Shown in pieces: positions 53,622-64,000 of a stretch of DNA of 64,000 nt. Below the pieces are notes generated by a model. The model was not told the origin of the DNA. It ran no database searches and worked only from the letters and a program-made list of their open reading frames with translations. Where the stretch lies: the NCBI GenBank assembly GCA_018287875.1, contig JAGVVL010000015.1:992001-1056000 (forward strand), in the 5' to 3' direction. How positions within the stretch are numbered: position 1 is the stretch's first letter; each line of letters opens with the position of its first letter. The stretch is from Nigrospora sphaerica (taxonomy: Eukaryota; Ascomycota; Sordariomycetes; Amphisphaeriales; Apiosporaceae). The position numbers were made by a program, and so were the translations under genes.

Positions 53622-55226
53622 AATGCCATCGTCGCGTCGTACACCGGCACTTGGGGAGAGGATCATCCCGAGGGGCCTGATGATGGCTTTTGTTGTGTTT
53701 TTCCCGTTGGCGCCGCCCATTTTGGGCGGGAGAGGGTGAAGGGGGGGACAGGTGACGAGCAAATCCCGTCGACGGTCACTCCACATTGAGGTGTCGATGG
53801 CGTGGCGTACAACGGGGGAGGGTGGCCGCAACCTTGTTTCGACGACATTGAAAGAGCGTTCCGGGTTGGGCAGCTTTTTCTCATTTATTTTCGTCTCGGG
53901 AAAGGGGGGACGATGCCGTTCGATAAAGGACCTTGCATCGTCATCGTCTTCGCCATTCCCGTTCCCGGGTCATCGCGGCCCTCGGGGAAAGGGGGAGAGG
54001 GGAAGGCACGGGTGATCATGATAGAACAAGACACACGCACACAGCCCCCCGATCGTCGTCGTTTTTGCCTGCCTCTCTTCCCCCATTCCTTGTTTTTTTC
54101 TTCCATCGCGCCGCCCATGGCGCACCCGCCCCAGGAAGCAACCAGCCGGGACCTCGTGATAGAAGTGCCGTGAATCTTATGTTGCGCGGTCGACTCTTCC
54201 CCCCCGTTGCGCCGGAAGCGCGTTTTTCGTCAAACTACCGAAAAAAAAACCCCCCCATCACCACCCCGCCGTGGCCGCGTGAGCGGGATAATCGTCGAGA
54301 TGACTTCAGCCGTCCTTAGCTCGCTCGCTCGCTAACTCACTCATGCTGTTGCCCTCTTGTCTTTGCGCCCTGCGCTTCCGCGTCCCGCCGCCACCGTCTC
54401 ATTATCTGCCTGTCACGAGGTCAGCAAAGTTGAGCCACGGCGGCCTCTCGGTAGTCTATGGCTGGCTGGCGCCTTCATTTTTCGCCGTGTTTACGGCCAA
54501 CCAAGTGTATCGATGTTATAACGAATTCCTAGGGTACACCGCACGTTGCTAAAGATGATCCGACGAGCAGGCCTTGGAAGCAGGCCATCGAGGATGAAAC
54601 TCTCCGCTACGTCATGCCCGGCCCGCACCACGACTACATCCTTTTGATTCTCTCGAGGAAGCTGAGCCGCCTGATACATAGTCGCACTCATGACGACACC
54701 AGCCGTATCCGCCTGGTAATACACCGGCTGACGGCTTCTTAGCCAACCCGGAGAGTGACGATCCATTTCCGGTCAACAGGCCCTGCTGGGCCACACTTGC
54801 CCGGCCGCCGGTACCGCTCCAAACGTGTACATGTGTGTATGGCTGTCTACGACGTCTCTGACCATCCTTGTGGTAGCATTGGGGACATTTTGCGTCGCGA
54901 GGGACCACGAGTGACAATTACCCTCGACTTTCAGTCCGGCCGCAGCCGACAGCCCGCTCTGATTGTTTACCCATTCTTCCGCTCACCAAACCATCTGCCC
55001 GAGTCTTGAATTGTGCTGTATTTACTCCACTCTACGCTCCTATCCTGGGTGACGAATCGTCCCTTGCCTTCGAAACTCTCCTTTCTTGAAGAGGTACATG
55101 CTCAACAGGGAAACAGCGAACATGCGCTGACAATATGTACTACGGGTATCTAAAAGCAAAATGTCTTGTCGCTCCCTCCTCCCCACCCGGGGGGGTACTT
55201 AAACTCCATCCGTGGCCCACATGCTC

Positions 55227-58200
55227 CTATTTGATAGGAACTTCCATACTCTCCCAATCCTCTTCGGCAGTCGCCGCCTTCGTTCCGGCCTCGTTCAGGT
55301 GCTTCCAGATATCAACACTGGGGTCCATGGGAACGAAATACTGTACTCTAGACGACGATGCAGCATTCGGCTTGGCCGGCGATGAACCGCCCATGGCCGC
55401 ATCATTGCTCAGCATGTTGTCAAAGTCCAAGTGGCCGCCCGGCGCCAAATGACCGTGAACATCCATCGACGCCAGGTGATCCATGTCCAGGTCGTACGCC
55501 TGCTGTGACCCCGGCGCCATAAACTCGTTAGCCTCGGACAGCAATTGCGAGATGGACTTGGTAATAGGTGAATCTTCGGGGCTGAGGCCGTTGACGCCAG
55601 TTGCCCAAGGGCCGCCTCTGCGCGCCGCACCCGACGACGGGTGGGAACGAGGCGTGCGCGAGGGTGTCTGTTGGTTCATCCACTGGGCCTGGTTCGGCGA
55701 CTGTACGGATCGTGATGTACGGATCGATTTGGTGACACTTCTAGTGATGGGACGGCGACTGGGCGTCTGTCGGGTAGGCGTCTTGAAGATAGCAGCATTG
55801 CCCAACTTGGGCGGCGGCGTAGAAGGGCGGGGCGATGTGCCAAAGAGATCGGCCATATCATCGACATCCTCGTCGTCTTCGCCGGCCCCAGTCGTAGCAT
55901 TTTCCTTCTCTGCCGCACTCTCCCGGTTCTTAGTAGGTCGGGTGTCGCTCAGGGTCTGCTTAAGATTGCCCTTGACTTCACCAAGAGCCCGGTGCTCACC
56001 CTCTTTTCGGGGCGATGGGAAAAGCACCCGGCGGGTGACGCCCATGTCATCATCCAAAGCAATTGGGCTGCCTGGAGTCCCGCTACCCCTGGAGTGGGTT
56101 GAGTGCGTCGACCCCGGCCGCTTCGGGCCGGGTGCCTTCTTTACCCCGTCTTCGTCGGTACGCGGTGCGGGTACCGAACTTCTGGCCTCGTCATCCACGG
56201 GCCCAGTGGGGTCCGTCGGAAGGTAGGCCTCAGACGTCAGGTTTACCGGGGGGTCGCTCTTCGTTCGCGACTTCTTCGCCCGCGACGCTCCCTGGCTGCC
56301 ATTCGAACGCTTCTTTCGCACCTGCGTCAGCCGGTCCGAGTCTTTGTTCCATTTCTCCTCCGGTCTTTGCGACTTCCATTTCGAGAACCAGATGCCACAA
56401 GGGTTGCACAAGAGAACCTCAGTCCAAGCGCTCTTGTCTTCATCGGGGCCCAGTGCCTTCTTTACCAATTCGTACAGAATTGGTTTGCCCTGGGCATCCC
56501 GGTGCAGGATGTTGATGGCCGTCACGTGGCCTGGCTTTTCCGAGTATTCATGATACGCCGGCAAGCCATGCTGCTTCTGCGTCCAAATCTTGCGCCAAGT
56601 GGGCGTTTGAATGGCGCCGCAATTGCTGCAGTACTGCGGCATCTGTCCCCTCGCGATGGCCTCCTCTAGCTTCTGTTTGATGGCTTGCTTCTTGACAAAA
56701 TTCTTATTGAAGCGTCCCTCGCTGGGTTCGGTCGAATCCGTCTGGGGGTGTGACAGCTCGCGTCTTTGCGTTTGCAGTGACTGGGACACGACCGGGTCGC
56801 TCGCTGGAACTACGGGCGGGGGAAGTTCGGGCTCGACAGCCTCCTCGGCTGATCCGGGCACCAGCACAAATTCCACCTCCGTTTCCTCCCGCTCGACCCT
56901 GTACTGTTGGCTCTCTGTGGGTGTCTGGCTGCCCTGGTCGAGAGAAAAGTCGGGGAAGTTCATGTCTATGGTATCGAGGAAAGCGTTACCGCTAACCTCT
57001 AGATCACTTAGAAACAATCCTTCAAAGTCCGCGAAGTCCCGGCTGGTTGCGTCCACAGAGGGGGCTGCGTTGGATTGGCCGGCCTCAAGTTGCTCCGCCG
57101 CAGATGTGTCCGGTTGCTCAATGCTTTGCTGAGGATGTTCCATGGAATTCCCAATCGGAGAGGTGTTTTTTGTCGCCTGGCATGGCTGGTTCAGATCCAC
57201 AACAGGCAGCTCGGCGGCTGCCGGTGGTTGAATCAGCGCAGGCTCACTTGGTACCGGCTGGAAACCCGGAGCCGAGATTGCAGGGGATGAGATTGGCTGA
57301 ACTGAAGCACCCAGGGTCTCATCCTTCTCTGGACGAGGTTGCCCCAGCTGTTCGCCCGAGGCGGGCGCTTTGGGTGTCTCGACATTGCGAATCGGGTGTG
57401 GTGGGTTGTAGATGGACGTTGTGGGGAGAAGCTCGGGCGGCCCAGGGGTTTCAGTTTGTATCTCTAGCCTGTCTTCCTTGGCTTGCGCCTCTGGCTTGTC
57501 TTCTTTGGGTGTCTGCTTCTTCTTGGGGCGGCTCCGTTTGGGCTTCGGTTTCGGCTTGGCCACCGCCGGCGCAGCAGGGGCTTGTGCAGTCTTTTTGGCC
57601 GCGTCTTCTTCGTCCAGGCGGGAATCATCCAGTCCACCGCTCATGAAGCCGGAATCCGGCTGTGGAACCGGCATGGGGGGAAGAAGGGGACTTGAGGGGG
57701 CGGGAGTTGAATGGGGGCTGTACAAGCGAGATCGTGGTATTGGAGGGGATGATCCAATATCGGCCGGGCTTGGCCCATCGCTGTATGCATGCACAGGCGA
57801 TGGTGCTACCGAGTCTCCCGGCGATCGGGCATCTTGGGGTTGAGACATGGACCGCTTGGGATCCAGGGCAGGTGCCGGGGAAGTCCCATCCCGCTCCTGA
57901 CGCGAAGCTGCTTGTTTCCCAAGGTTGCTCGGTGGCATTGATCTCGGCTGCGGGAAGCCCATGGGGCGACAATCGGGAACAGGAGTAGGGGCACGGGGAA
58001 TTTCCTGAAGATGAGAACCCGCCGACGGCTCTCCACCGGCCCCGACAGGTCGAAAGTTGCGTAGCGAGCCAGCGGTACTGGCTGTCACTCGCAGTGACTC
58101 TGAAACGGAACCGAATGTTGCCGTGTTACTTCGTTCGACCTGTGTCGTCTTTGCTCTCTTCTTCGGGCCAGGCCCGTCGTCGGCGTCTGTGCCATCTTCG

Positions 58201-59214
58201 TAGCCGGAGGTACTACCCTCGACGGGAAGGGCCTTCTTTCGCGGTCGACCTCTGGGACGACCTGTGGGGGCTTTGGACGACGCTCTCGAGCGTGGCTTCG
58301 GGGCGACAGGGCGCGAAGGGGGCGGGCCCTGAACCATCATCATACCCGGCGCGGCCGGGACTATCGGCTGCAAGGGTGGCGTGGCGGCCACATGGCGAAC
58401 ATTCGGCTCCACGGACCCTGTCCGGCTTCCAGGACGGCTAGCAATACTCTGGTAGTTCTGGGACACCGCCTCATGTCGTGGCTCGTAACTCGCGTTGTAC
58501 GGCTGGCATGGCGCCAAAGCAGGAGACGAGTTGACGGCCATGTGGTGCATGTGGTGACCTGGGTCCGGATTGACTTGCGATGCTTGATTCCATCCGGTGT
58601 ACTCGGACACATTGGATGCCGACCTTTGAAGATGATAGGCTCGTGGGGTTGCCATGTTGTGCTGGGGGGCGACGTGAGTTGGCCGTGTGACTCGAGGGAC
58701 GGCAGTCAGCTTGAGTTTCACCTCCAATGTCTCCTGGATGCCGTTCGCAAAAATCCCCAGCTTGTTTTGCGTGACACGCCCAGTAAGAAACTGCGATGGC
58801 GGCGACGCCTGGTCATAGCCGAGGGCCCAGCTAAGCATTCCCTGGCCCACCATGGGCGTATCGGGTTCGGAATAGTCAAAGGCGTATACTGTGTAGTCCT
58901 GGTCGCTGGAGCCAGCCAGTTCTGGGCTGCATTGGGTGACAGCTTGCAAGCAGGTCCTGAGATCTATGAGTCCAATGGTAGTGGTCTCATCCACAGGGAC
59001 TGCCCGAATCTGGATAACCTGTGGCCAGCGGGCGAGACATTTGACCTGTGCCTCTCTATCGAATGTGTAGTGGATTTTCACTGCACATGGTCAGCATACG
59101 TCTACGGGCCCGCGGAAGTGTGGAGATGATCATACATCCCATAGGCCTCACGGCGAAGGCGGACTCTCCGATCTCCTGGGGGGCGGTGCCCCACGTGTTG
59201 TTGTGGCTTGCCAT
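55227..59214 (-). CDS. AMS2: Ams2/Spt21-type GATA-like transcription factor
   Basis: Two exons: 59214..59136 encodes MASHNNTWGTAPQEIG...FAVRPMG, and 59080..55227 continues LKIHYTFDREAQ. The 55-bp intron has donor GTATGA, a CTGAC-type branch and acceptor TGCAG. Total 1310 residues. The N-terminal domain (about 22-150) has TIGLIDLRTCLQAVTQCSPE, QDYTVYAFDYSE and PMVGQGMLSWALG, matching the Ams2/Spt21 N-terminal domain. A long Pro/Ser-rich region with AT-hook-like RPRGRPRKK follows. A zinc finger comes near the middle: C844-x2-C847 (YCSNCGAIQTPTWRKIW) and C918-x2-C921 (LLCNPCGIWFSKWK). S. pombe Ams2 and yeast Spt21 control histone gene expression, and Ams2 also affects CENP-A loading. The remainder is low-complexity with RTPRSHPSSG-type stretches. 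Exon 1 is needed because exon 2 begins in mid codon without an ATG. Confidence 0.88.
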
Positions 59215-60848
59215 ACTTGAAAAGCCAGAAGCAAGGCGAAGACAGGCTGATATGGCGGCGGTTAAACGGTTGATTCCAACAGATGCCGTCCAAAGAGGAG
59301 GTGCAGCGGAAAGTGTTTCAGAGGTTGAAATGCTGGTTCGTGGGCATGTTCGTACACTCGTGGCGCGTACGGGGGGTGCGCGTGATGTTTTCTGTCGTCC
59401 TATTATTTGGGGGTCGACGCGAAATGTGCAAGGCCGGATTACGCCCTCAGGCGACAGCGACGACGGGAAATTGAAAAGTCAGACGGCTTCAATTCTCGGG
59501 AGAAAACATGCACGTCGTAATTGACCTGCCCCGGTCCATACAGGAGCGAAATCGGGGCGAGGGCGTGTTGGAGCGGACGTCGAGTCGACCTCGAGTGTGA
59601 GGACGAAAGAGAGGAAGAGAGGTGAAAGAGGTCGAGCGTGGTGGAATTGAGTGGTTGCTGGGCGGCAGGTACAAAGTGGGCAACGCGAATTCGTGTAGCG
59701 AGTTGAGGTACCGCGTCGGAAACCCGACGCGCTCTGGGACGCGCCTCTGACGTTGGCCAGGGTAAACGGTAGGCGCACTTCCCGGACTGGTAGGTGGGTT
59801 GGTGCACCCGTTGGCCAGAGGGTAGCAGGGCAGCCGAGCCAGGCCAGCTCCAGGTAGTGCCTGCCCGTTTCCGGTGGGCTAGGGGAGGCAGGCCGGTGGA
59901 AGGGCAGGCAGGCGCGTTTGGCGGGGGAGTTGAGCAAGGTTGACGCGTTGCAAAAGCACTAGGGTACCTTGGGTAGGTACCTGGATCTCCTGGTTTTAGG
60001 TAGGGGGGTACGGCGTACCTCAAGTACAGACACTACCTCATGCCAGCCTCTGGCGGGCTAGTCGGGCAGCCAGCCTCCGTATGTACGACAGAGCCCCTAC
60101 CGGTAGACGTCTCAGTCTCCACTAAAATGGGATGGATCTGCCCGCCTCTGGAGCTTGGGCCGCGCCTAAGGTTGATGGAAGTTGATAACCATGCAGGATG
60201 ACTAGCGCGGTAACGGGCGAGAGAGCAGCTGAACGAGCTCGCGCGGTCGGCTGTCGATTTCAGCAAACAGGGATATCCGCCTACACTTGACGCCAATACA
60301 GCTACCTCTGAAGCTGACCAAGACAGATGAGGGGGATGAACGTGTCTTATATAGTCGGTACATTCTATTTTCCACACCCCCGGTATGCCCCACCCGTGGC
60401 CTGCTGCAGCACGCATGACTCAACACGTTCTCGTAGGATGCATCCCCCATCCCTCCCTTGCGCCCCCTTGTTGAACCGTGTAAGTCGATTCGCTCGTCCA
60501 ACACAACCGCTTCACACCACTAGGCGATACGGAACAGGCAGAAGCGGGAGCATCAACGCATATCACACGTTATTTCGCCACGGCCTTCCGTGGCTGTCAG
60601 TTACGTTGCCCTTTGCGTTCCTGGACGCAGGGTTCTGTGGCATATCGTCGAGCACACTGGACAAAGGTGCGCAGTTTGAGAAGCCGCGAACCGCCCTTGT
60701 GATGCTCGGACTGCGAGCCTTCCCCGGGGGTAGAGCCGAACCCAGTTTCGTGAGGCAAAAAAAAGTTCGGTTGGTATACACATGGTCTTGGTCGTGGCTG
60801 TAATACTGTACACGGACGCCATCTGCCATCCTCGCTGCCCACGCTGGC
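59215..60848. other. Upstream region of the Ams2-like gene
   Basis: 1.6 kb between the Ams2-like start and the hydrolase stop (both minus strand). It holds a cluster of GGTACC/TAGGTA-type motifs at 59961..60030 and an ACGCGT at 59943..59948. Frames on either strand lack coding character. Confidence 0.5.
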
Positions 60849-62431
60849 TTACGAGTCCTCCTCGATCCAAGTCAGCGTGTTGTCCTCGTCTCGCTCCGTC
60901 TTCCGGTCCAGCACCTCTTCCACAATGGTCTGGATGCCCTGTCGGCCCCTCTTCCTCCCCAGGAACTCGTGGAGAACAGCCTCCCGCGTTCGTTTGCCAC
61001 CCCGCACAAACTCGGCAATATCCCCCTCCGAGGGAGAACCCACGTAGGCATAAGGGTATGCCGTGTAGGAGAGGTCACTCAATAAAGGCAATTTCTCTCC
61101 TTTAGTCGCGAAGAAGGGTTCCGAGATTTTGTTGTCGGGAGGCACATCCTCAAGCGAAGCAGGTTGCCACACGGGCGGTCTCTTCTCCTTTCCGAGCTGG
61201 GCCGTGACACCTTCGACGAAGTCGGGGTGCTTCATGAACTGGGTAGCAATCTCGTGCTCCCGCTGGAACGTCTCCATGATGGACCAGGTCCGGCCGACCT
61301 GCATCTGCCGAAGAGTCACGTGTACGGCCGTGGGCGAGCGCTTGTGGAGGGTATGCAAGGTCTTCTCCGCCCAATCCTTGGTGGGGCCCGTTTCTGCTTG
61401 CAGCGCAGCAATCAGCTCCGGCACCGTCTTCTTGCTGAAGCATCTGTCGATGGCCTTGCGCAGCTCGCCCGAAAGCAAGAAGGGCTCTCGGTCCAGAGGC
61501 GGCAAGCCGGTGGCGTACTCTTCAATGGTCATTTCGATAATCTTCAGCCTCATCTCCAGGCTGTCGTAGTCTCGGAAGCGCAGCTCGGCGAGACGAGACT
61601 CGAGGGCCGGCAGGCTGGTCGAGTGAAGATAGTGGGTGGCCACGCCCGAGTAGAAGGCGTTGGCGCCGTGCAGGCGCTCGCTGGTGAGAGCGAGGTAGGT
61701 GCCCACCGAGCCAGCCATCCGCGGAAGGAAGAAGGAAGCTCCGACATCCGGGAAGAAGCCAATGGTGGTCTCGGGCATGGCAAACACGGTCCGCTCGGTG
61801 GCGATACGGAAGGGGGCATGGATGCTGAGGCCGACGCCGCCGCCCATGGTGATGCCGTCCATGAAGGAGATGTAGGGCTTCTTGTACGTAGCAATCAGGT
61901 GGTCCAACGTGTACTCCAGCGCAAAGTAGTCGGCCGATTTCTGCTGGCCCTCGGGGCCCTGCTTGTTCTGTTCGGCAAGGGCGGCCACGTCGCCGCCGGC
62001 ACAGAAAGCCTTGTCGCCGGCGCCCTTCATCACCACGACGTTGGTCATGTCGGAACGCTGCCACTCGGCCAGACGGGGGAGGATTTTGCGGATCATAGAG
62101 CCATTCAGGGCATTCAGCTTTTGGGGGCGGTTGAGCTCGACCGTCCGCAGACCGTAGAGGCTGGTGAAGGCGACATCCTCGGGCTCATCGCCCGGGAGCT
62201 CCTTGATCTGGTGGCCGCTGGCGGGGAGGGTAGACATCTGTGGCGAGCGTGTCAGCGAAGCGGTCGCAGACGCGGCGGGCAGTCGGTCGGCGGCAGTCGT
62301 ACCTGAAGTCTGGGTGCAGCCCCCGCGTCGAGGATCTTAGCTTTCAGAGGCATTCTGGGGCAGCCGGCTCTGAAGGGAGAAGCAGCATTTGCTGCCGGCC
62401 CAGCGCTGCGGAAGAGGACGCGGAAAGACAT
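60849..62431 (-). CDS. EHD3: 3-hydroxyisobutyryl-CoA hydrolase, mitochondrial (HIBCH/Ehd3)
   Basis: Two exons, 62431..62303 and 62237..60849, with a 65-bp intron (donor GTACGA, branch CGCTGAC, acceptor CCACAG), encode 505 residues. Exon 1 is a typical mitochondrial presequence (MSFRVLFRSAGPAANAASPF, Arg-rich, no acids early). Exon 2 begins at its own ATG and carries the enoyl-CoA hydratase/isomerase fold. It shows NRPQKLNALN, DKAFCAGGDVAAL (oxyanion-hole region, about 118-130), MDGITMGGGVGLSIHAPFRI and PETTIGFFPDVGASFFLPRM (198-217), with the catalytic Glu199 and Asp207 of this family. The C-terminal ECH_2 part contains TGPTKDWAEKTL and HDSPTA-like KRSPTAVHVTL. The enzyme acts in valine degradation, hydrolysing 3-hydroxyisobutyryl-CoA. 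It is divergent from Sm D2. Confidence 0.94.
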
Positions 62432-63099
62432 TTAAGAATAGTGAAGCCGGCGCGCACTCGAGCCGGGGCTGCGCATCCAACGAAGAGGGGGGTGGACGGA
62501 GACCGAGGTTAAGAGAGGGGAGATTTAGCAGATCCGCGGGCCGTTGCCATCAACTGCTTTACTATCCGAACTCTCGCTTCATGCAATCCGGAAGCACACT
62601 GACGCTCGCTTTGGTTCCGCGGTCCCATGGGAAATTCTCTGGAGCTACCGCGCAGTAGCTAGCTACATCCATCCCATCCCATCATACCTCCGCTGTACCT
62701 GGTCGGTCCCTACCGACTTTTGCGCCGCGGCGCGGGAGTGGGCAATTTTCGGCGCGGCTGGGCGCCGATTGACGTGAGGCCCCCACCCGCCCGTCGTGGG
62801 CTCTGTGGCACCCAATCATTGATGGCGTGCAGCAGCAGATGGGAAGGGCTCTGGAGGTGTGGGCGAGATGGGCGATTGAGCGTGCCCGCCCGGCTCCACT
62901 AACAGCGCTCTTCCAGCCGCTAGCCTGCCTGCCCAGTGGCCGCGACAGGGCCCTCTTTGGTGCATTATTATTTTGAGGCACCTCCCATCGCTCGACTTCA
63001 GCCTTGCGAACGACTGTTCCACGCGCCAATCCAGCTCGCTCCCCATCCTTCACCCAACTTCCCTCGCGCACAGTCTGTACATCGGCACCGCAACCCACC
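62432..63099. other. Divergent promoter region, hydrolase (-) and Sm D2 (+)
   Basis: 668 bp between start codons. There is CCCATCC/CATCCCATC repetition around 62670..62685. No gene is seen. Confidence 0.5.
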
Positions 63100-63622
63100 A
63101 TGGCCGACGCAAAGATCCAGTAAGCATGCGCGTGTCCACGCCGCCGAAGATGCCGTGCCAGCTAACCACCGCTGCAGGGACCTCCTGACCAAGCCTCGCA
63201 ATGAGTTAACGTGCGTCCGTCCTCGCCGCCTCGCCCGCGCCCGCTGCCCGCTGACCGGTATGACAGAGAATACGAAATCACACAGCTCGAGGAGCACGAG
63301 TTCAGCGCCGGCCCGCTCTCCATCCTCCAGACGGCTGTGCGGAGCCACACCCAGGTCCTCATTTCGTGCCGCAACAACAGGAAACTGCTGGCACGCGTCA
63401 AGGCCTTTGACCGCCACTGTAACATGGTGCTGGAGAACGTCAAGGAGATGTGGACAGAGACGCCGCGCCTGGCCAACGGCAAGAAGGGAAGGCCAACAAA
63501 CAAGGACCGCTTCATCAGCAAGATGTAAGTCGCGCCCGATGGGCCCTGTTTGGCCCCCCAATGCTAATCATCGCGAAAGGTTTTTGCGAGGCGATTCCGT
63601 CATCTTGGTTCTTCTCAGCTAG
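63100..63622 (+). CDS. SMD2: Small nuclear ribonucleoprotein Sm D2
   Basis: Four exons, 63100..63119, 63178..63210, 63267..63524 and 63580..63622, encode 117 residues, the usual Sm D2 size. Tiny exons 1 and 2 give MADAKIQ and [11 protein letters not shown]. Exon 3 gives [60 protein letters not shown] and MWTETPR. Exon 4 gives [13 protein letters not shown]. The Sm1 motif ends in the [16 protein letters not shown] block and the Sm2 motif is [11 protein letters not shown], both diagnostic for D2. The product is part of the heptameric Sm ring on U1, U2, U4 and U5 snRNAs. Introns are short (56-58 bp), with donors GTAAGC, GTGCGT and GTAAGT. Confidence 0.95.
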
Positions 63623-64000
63623 ATGCGAATGCGAGGGTGCCGAAGGTGGGATATAAGTGACGAATGGGACGAACTACTCGGTGTACGGTTTTGGCGTGTT
63701 GGGACCATGGAATCAGAGAAGCGATCGACGAGCGCTGAGAAGAGCGGCTCGAGTACGATACGTGCTGTTCATGGGTGAAATCATACAGGGCCGCGGCCCG
63801 CGAGATGCCGCACCGCCAGGGAGGAACTGCCCCGGGAAGATACAAGCCATGACGATACCATTTAATAAATACAGTGAATGGTCCGACCAGCGAGGCTTGG
63901 ACTTGTATGTTACACTGCACAACACCATCGCTGCGTCTCGCAAGCCATCCTGTGACCTCTAAATCTCCTCCCAGCTCTCTTCGTTCTGCCTTAGGCCGGC
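63623..64000. other. Downstream of Sm D2 to window edge
   Basis: 378 bp, probably the 3' untranslated and intergenic region. Short frames only. Confidence 0.5.

Larger units (their letters stand above)
52430..55226. other. 2.8-kb intergenic region with strand-asymmetric G-rich DNA and (TG)n tracts
   Basis: This lies between the bZIP gene (+) and the Ams2-like gene (-), which converge. The + strand from 52430 to about 54010 is markedly G/purine-rich, with a G14 run (52794..52807) and other G runs. It switches to C/T-rich around 54040..54400. Frames on the minus strand (for example 53148..53831) are low-complexity Arg/Ser/Pro/Thr-His products of this skew and of the TG repeats. Nothing resembles a known protein or RNA. 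Confidence 0.5.

Noticed and set aside
53148..53831. 227-codon minus-strand frame in the G-rich intergenic region
   Set aside because: Its Thr-His/Ala-His runs are just translated TG repeat and the rest is Arg/Ser/Pro noise from the skewed strand.

Overview
This window comes from the nuclear genome of a filamentous ascomycete, most likely a Sordariomycete. Most genes carry short introns of about 45 to 190 bp, with GT..AG ends and often a CTAAC or CTGAC branch site. Coding exons are GC-rich with C/G at third positions. Many encoded proteins are fungal forms, such as an AflY-like oxidase, an Ssh4-like SPRY protein and an Ams2-type GATA factor. Intergenic DNA repeatedly carries TACCTA/TAGGTA-type motifs and pyrimidine-rich leaders. 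The lineage call rests on protein style and gene structure alone.

I support 24 genes plus one weaker candidate. From left to right: the 5' end of a CSC1/OSCA-type channel gene (-); an AflY/questin-oxidase-like protein (+); an HRI-like eIF2-alpha kinase (-), head to head with eIF2B-delta (+); a small putative complex I subunit (-); an Shg1/BOD1-like COMPASS protein with a huge R/D/E/S-rich tail (+); an Ssh4-like Rsp5 adaptor (+); an unrecognised 130-aa protein (+); TRAPP subunit Trs31 (-); a Sec14-like lipid-transfer protein (-); DNA polymerase alpha B subunit (+); MFAP1 (-); membrane-anchored Ubp1-like deubiquitinase (-); Alb1 (+); KIN17 (+); a CobW/G3E GTPase (-); an unrecognised 118-aa protein (+); a candidate 148-aa orphan (+); mitoribosomal mL38 (-), head to head with uL4m (+); RPA small subunit Rfa3 (-); an ATF/CREB-type bZIP factor (+) inside large intergenic spaces; an Ams2/Spt21-type GATA protein (-); 3-hydroxyisobutyryl-CoA hydrolase (-); and Sm D2 (+).

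This is a housekeeping region, not a biosynthetic cluster or mobile island. I saw no transposon, CRISPR array, tRNA or rRNA. Several neighbours are functionally paired. The eIF2-alpha kinase and eIF2B-delta share a promoter region that holds a Gcn4/CPC1-type TGAGTCA site. Two mitochondrial large-subunit proteins share a 500-bp promoter with a CCAAT box near each gene. Two DNA replication genes (Pol alpha B and Rfa3) have MluI-type ACGCGT boxes just upstream.

Rfa3, Sm D2, Alb1, the complex I subunit and the first exons of several other genes only become visible after splicing by eye. Exon borders are inferred from reading frame, splice signals and family alignment from memory. I found no convincing, wholly new system. 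The best leads are the paired-gene promoters, the expanded GATA finger of the Ams2-like protein, the orphan small genes and the large non-coding regions around the bZIP gene.
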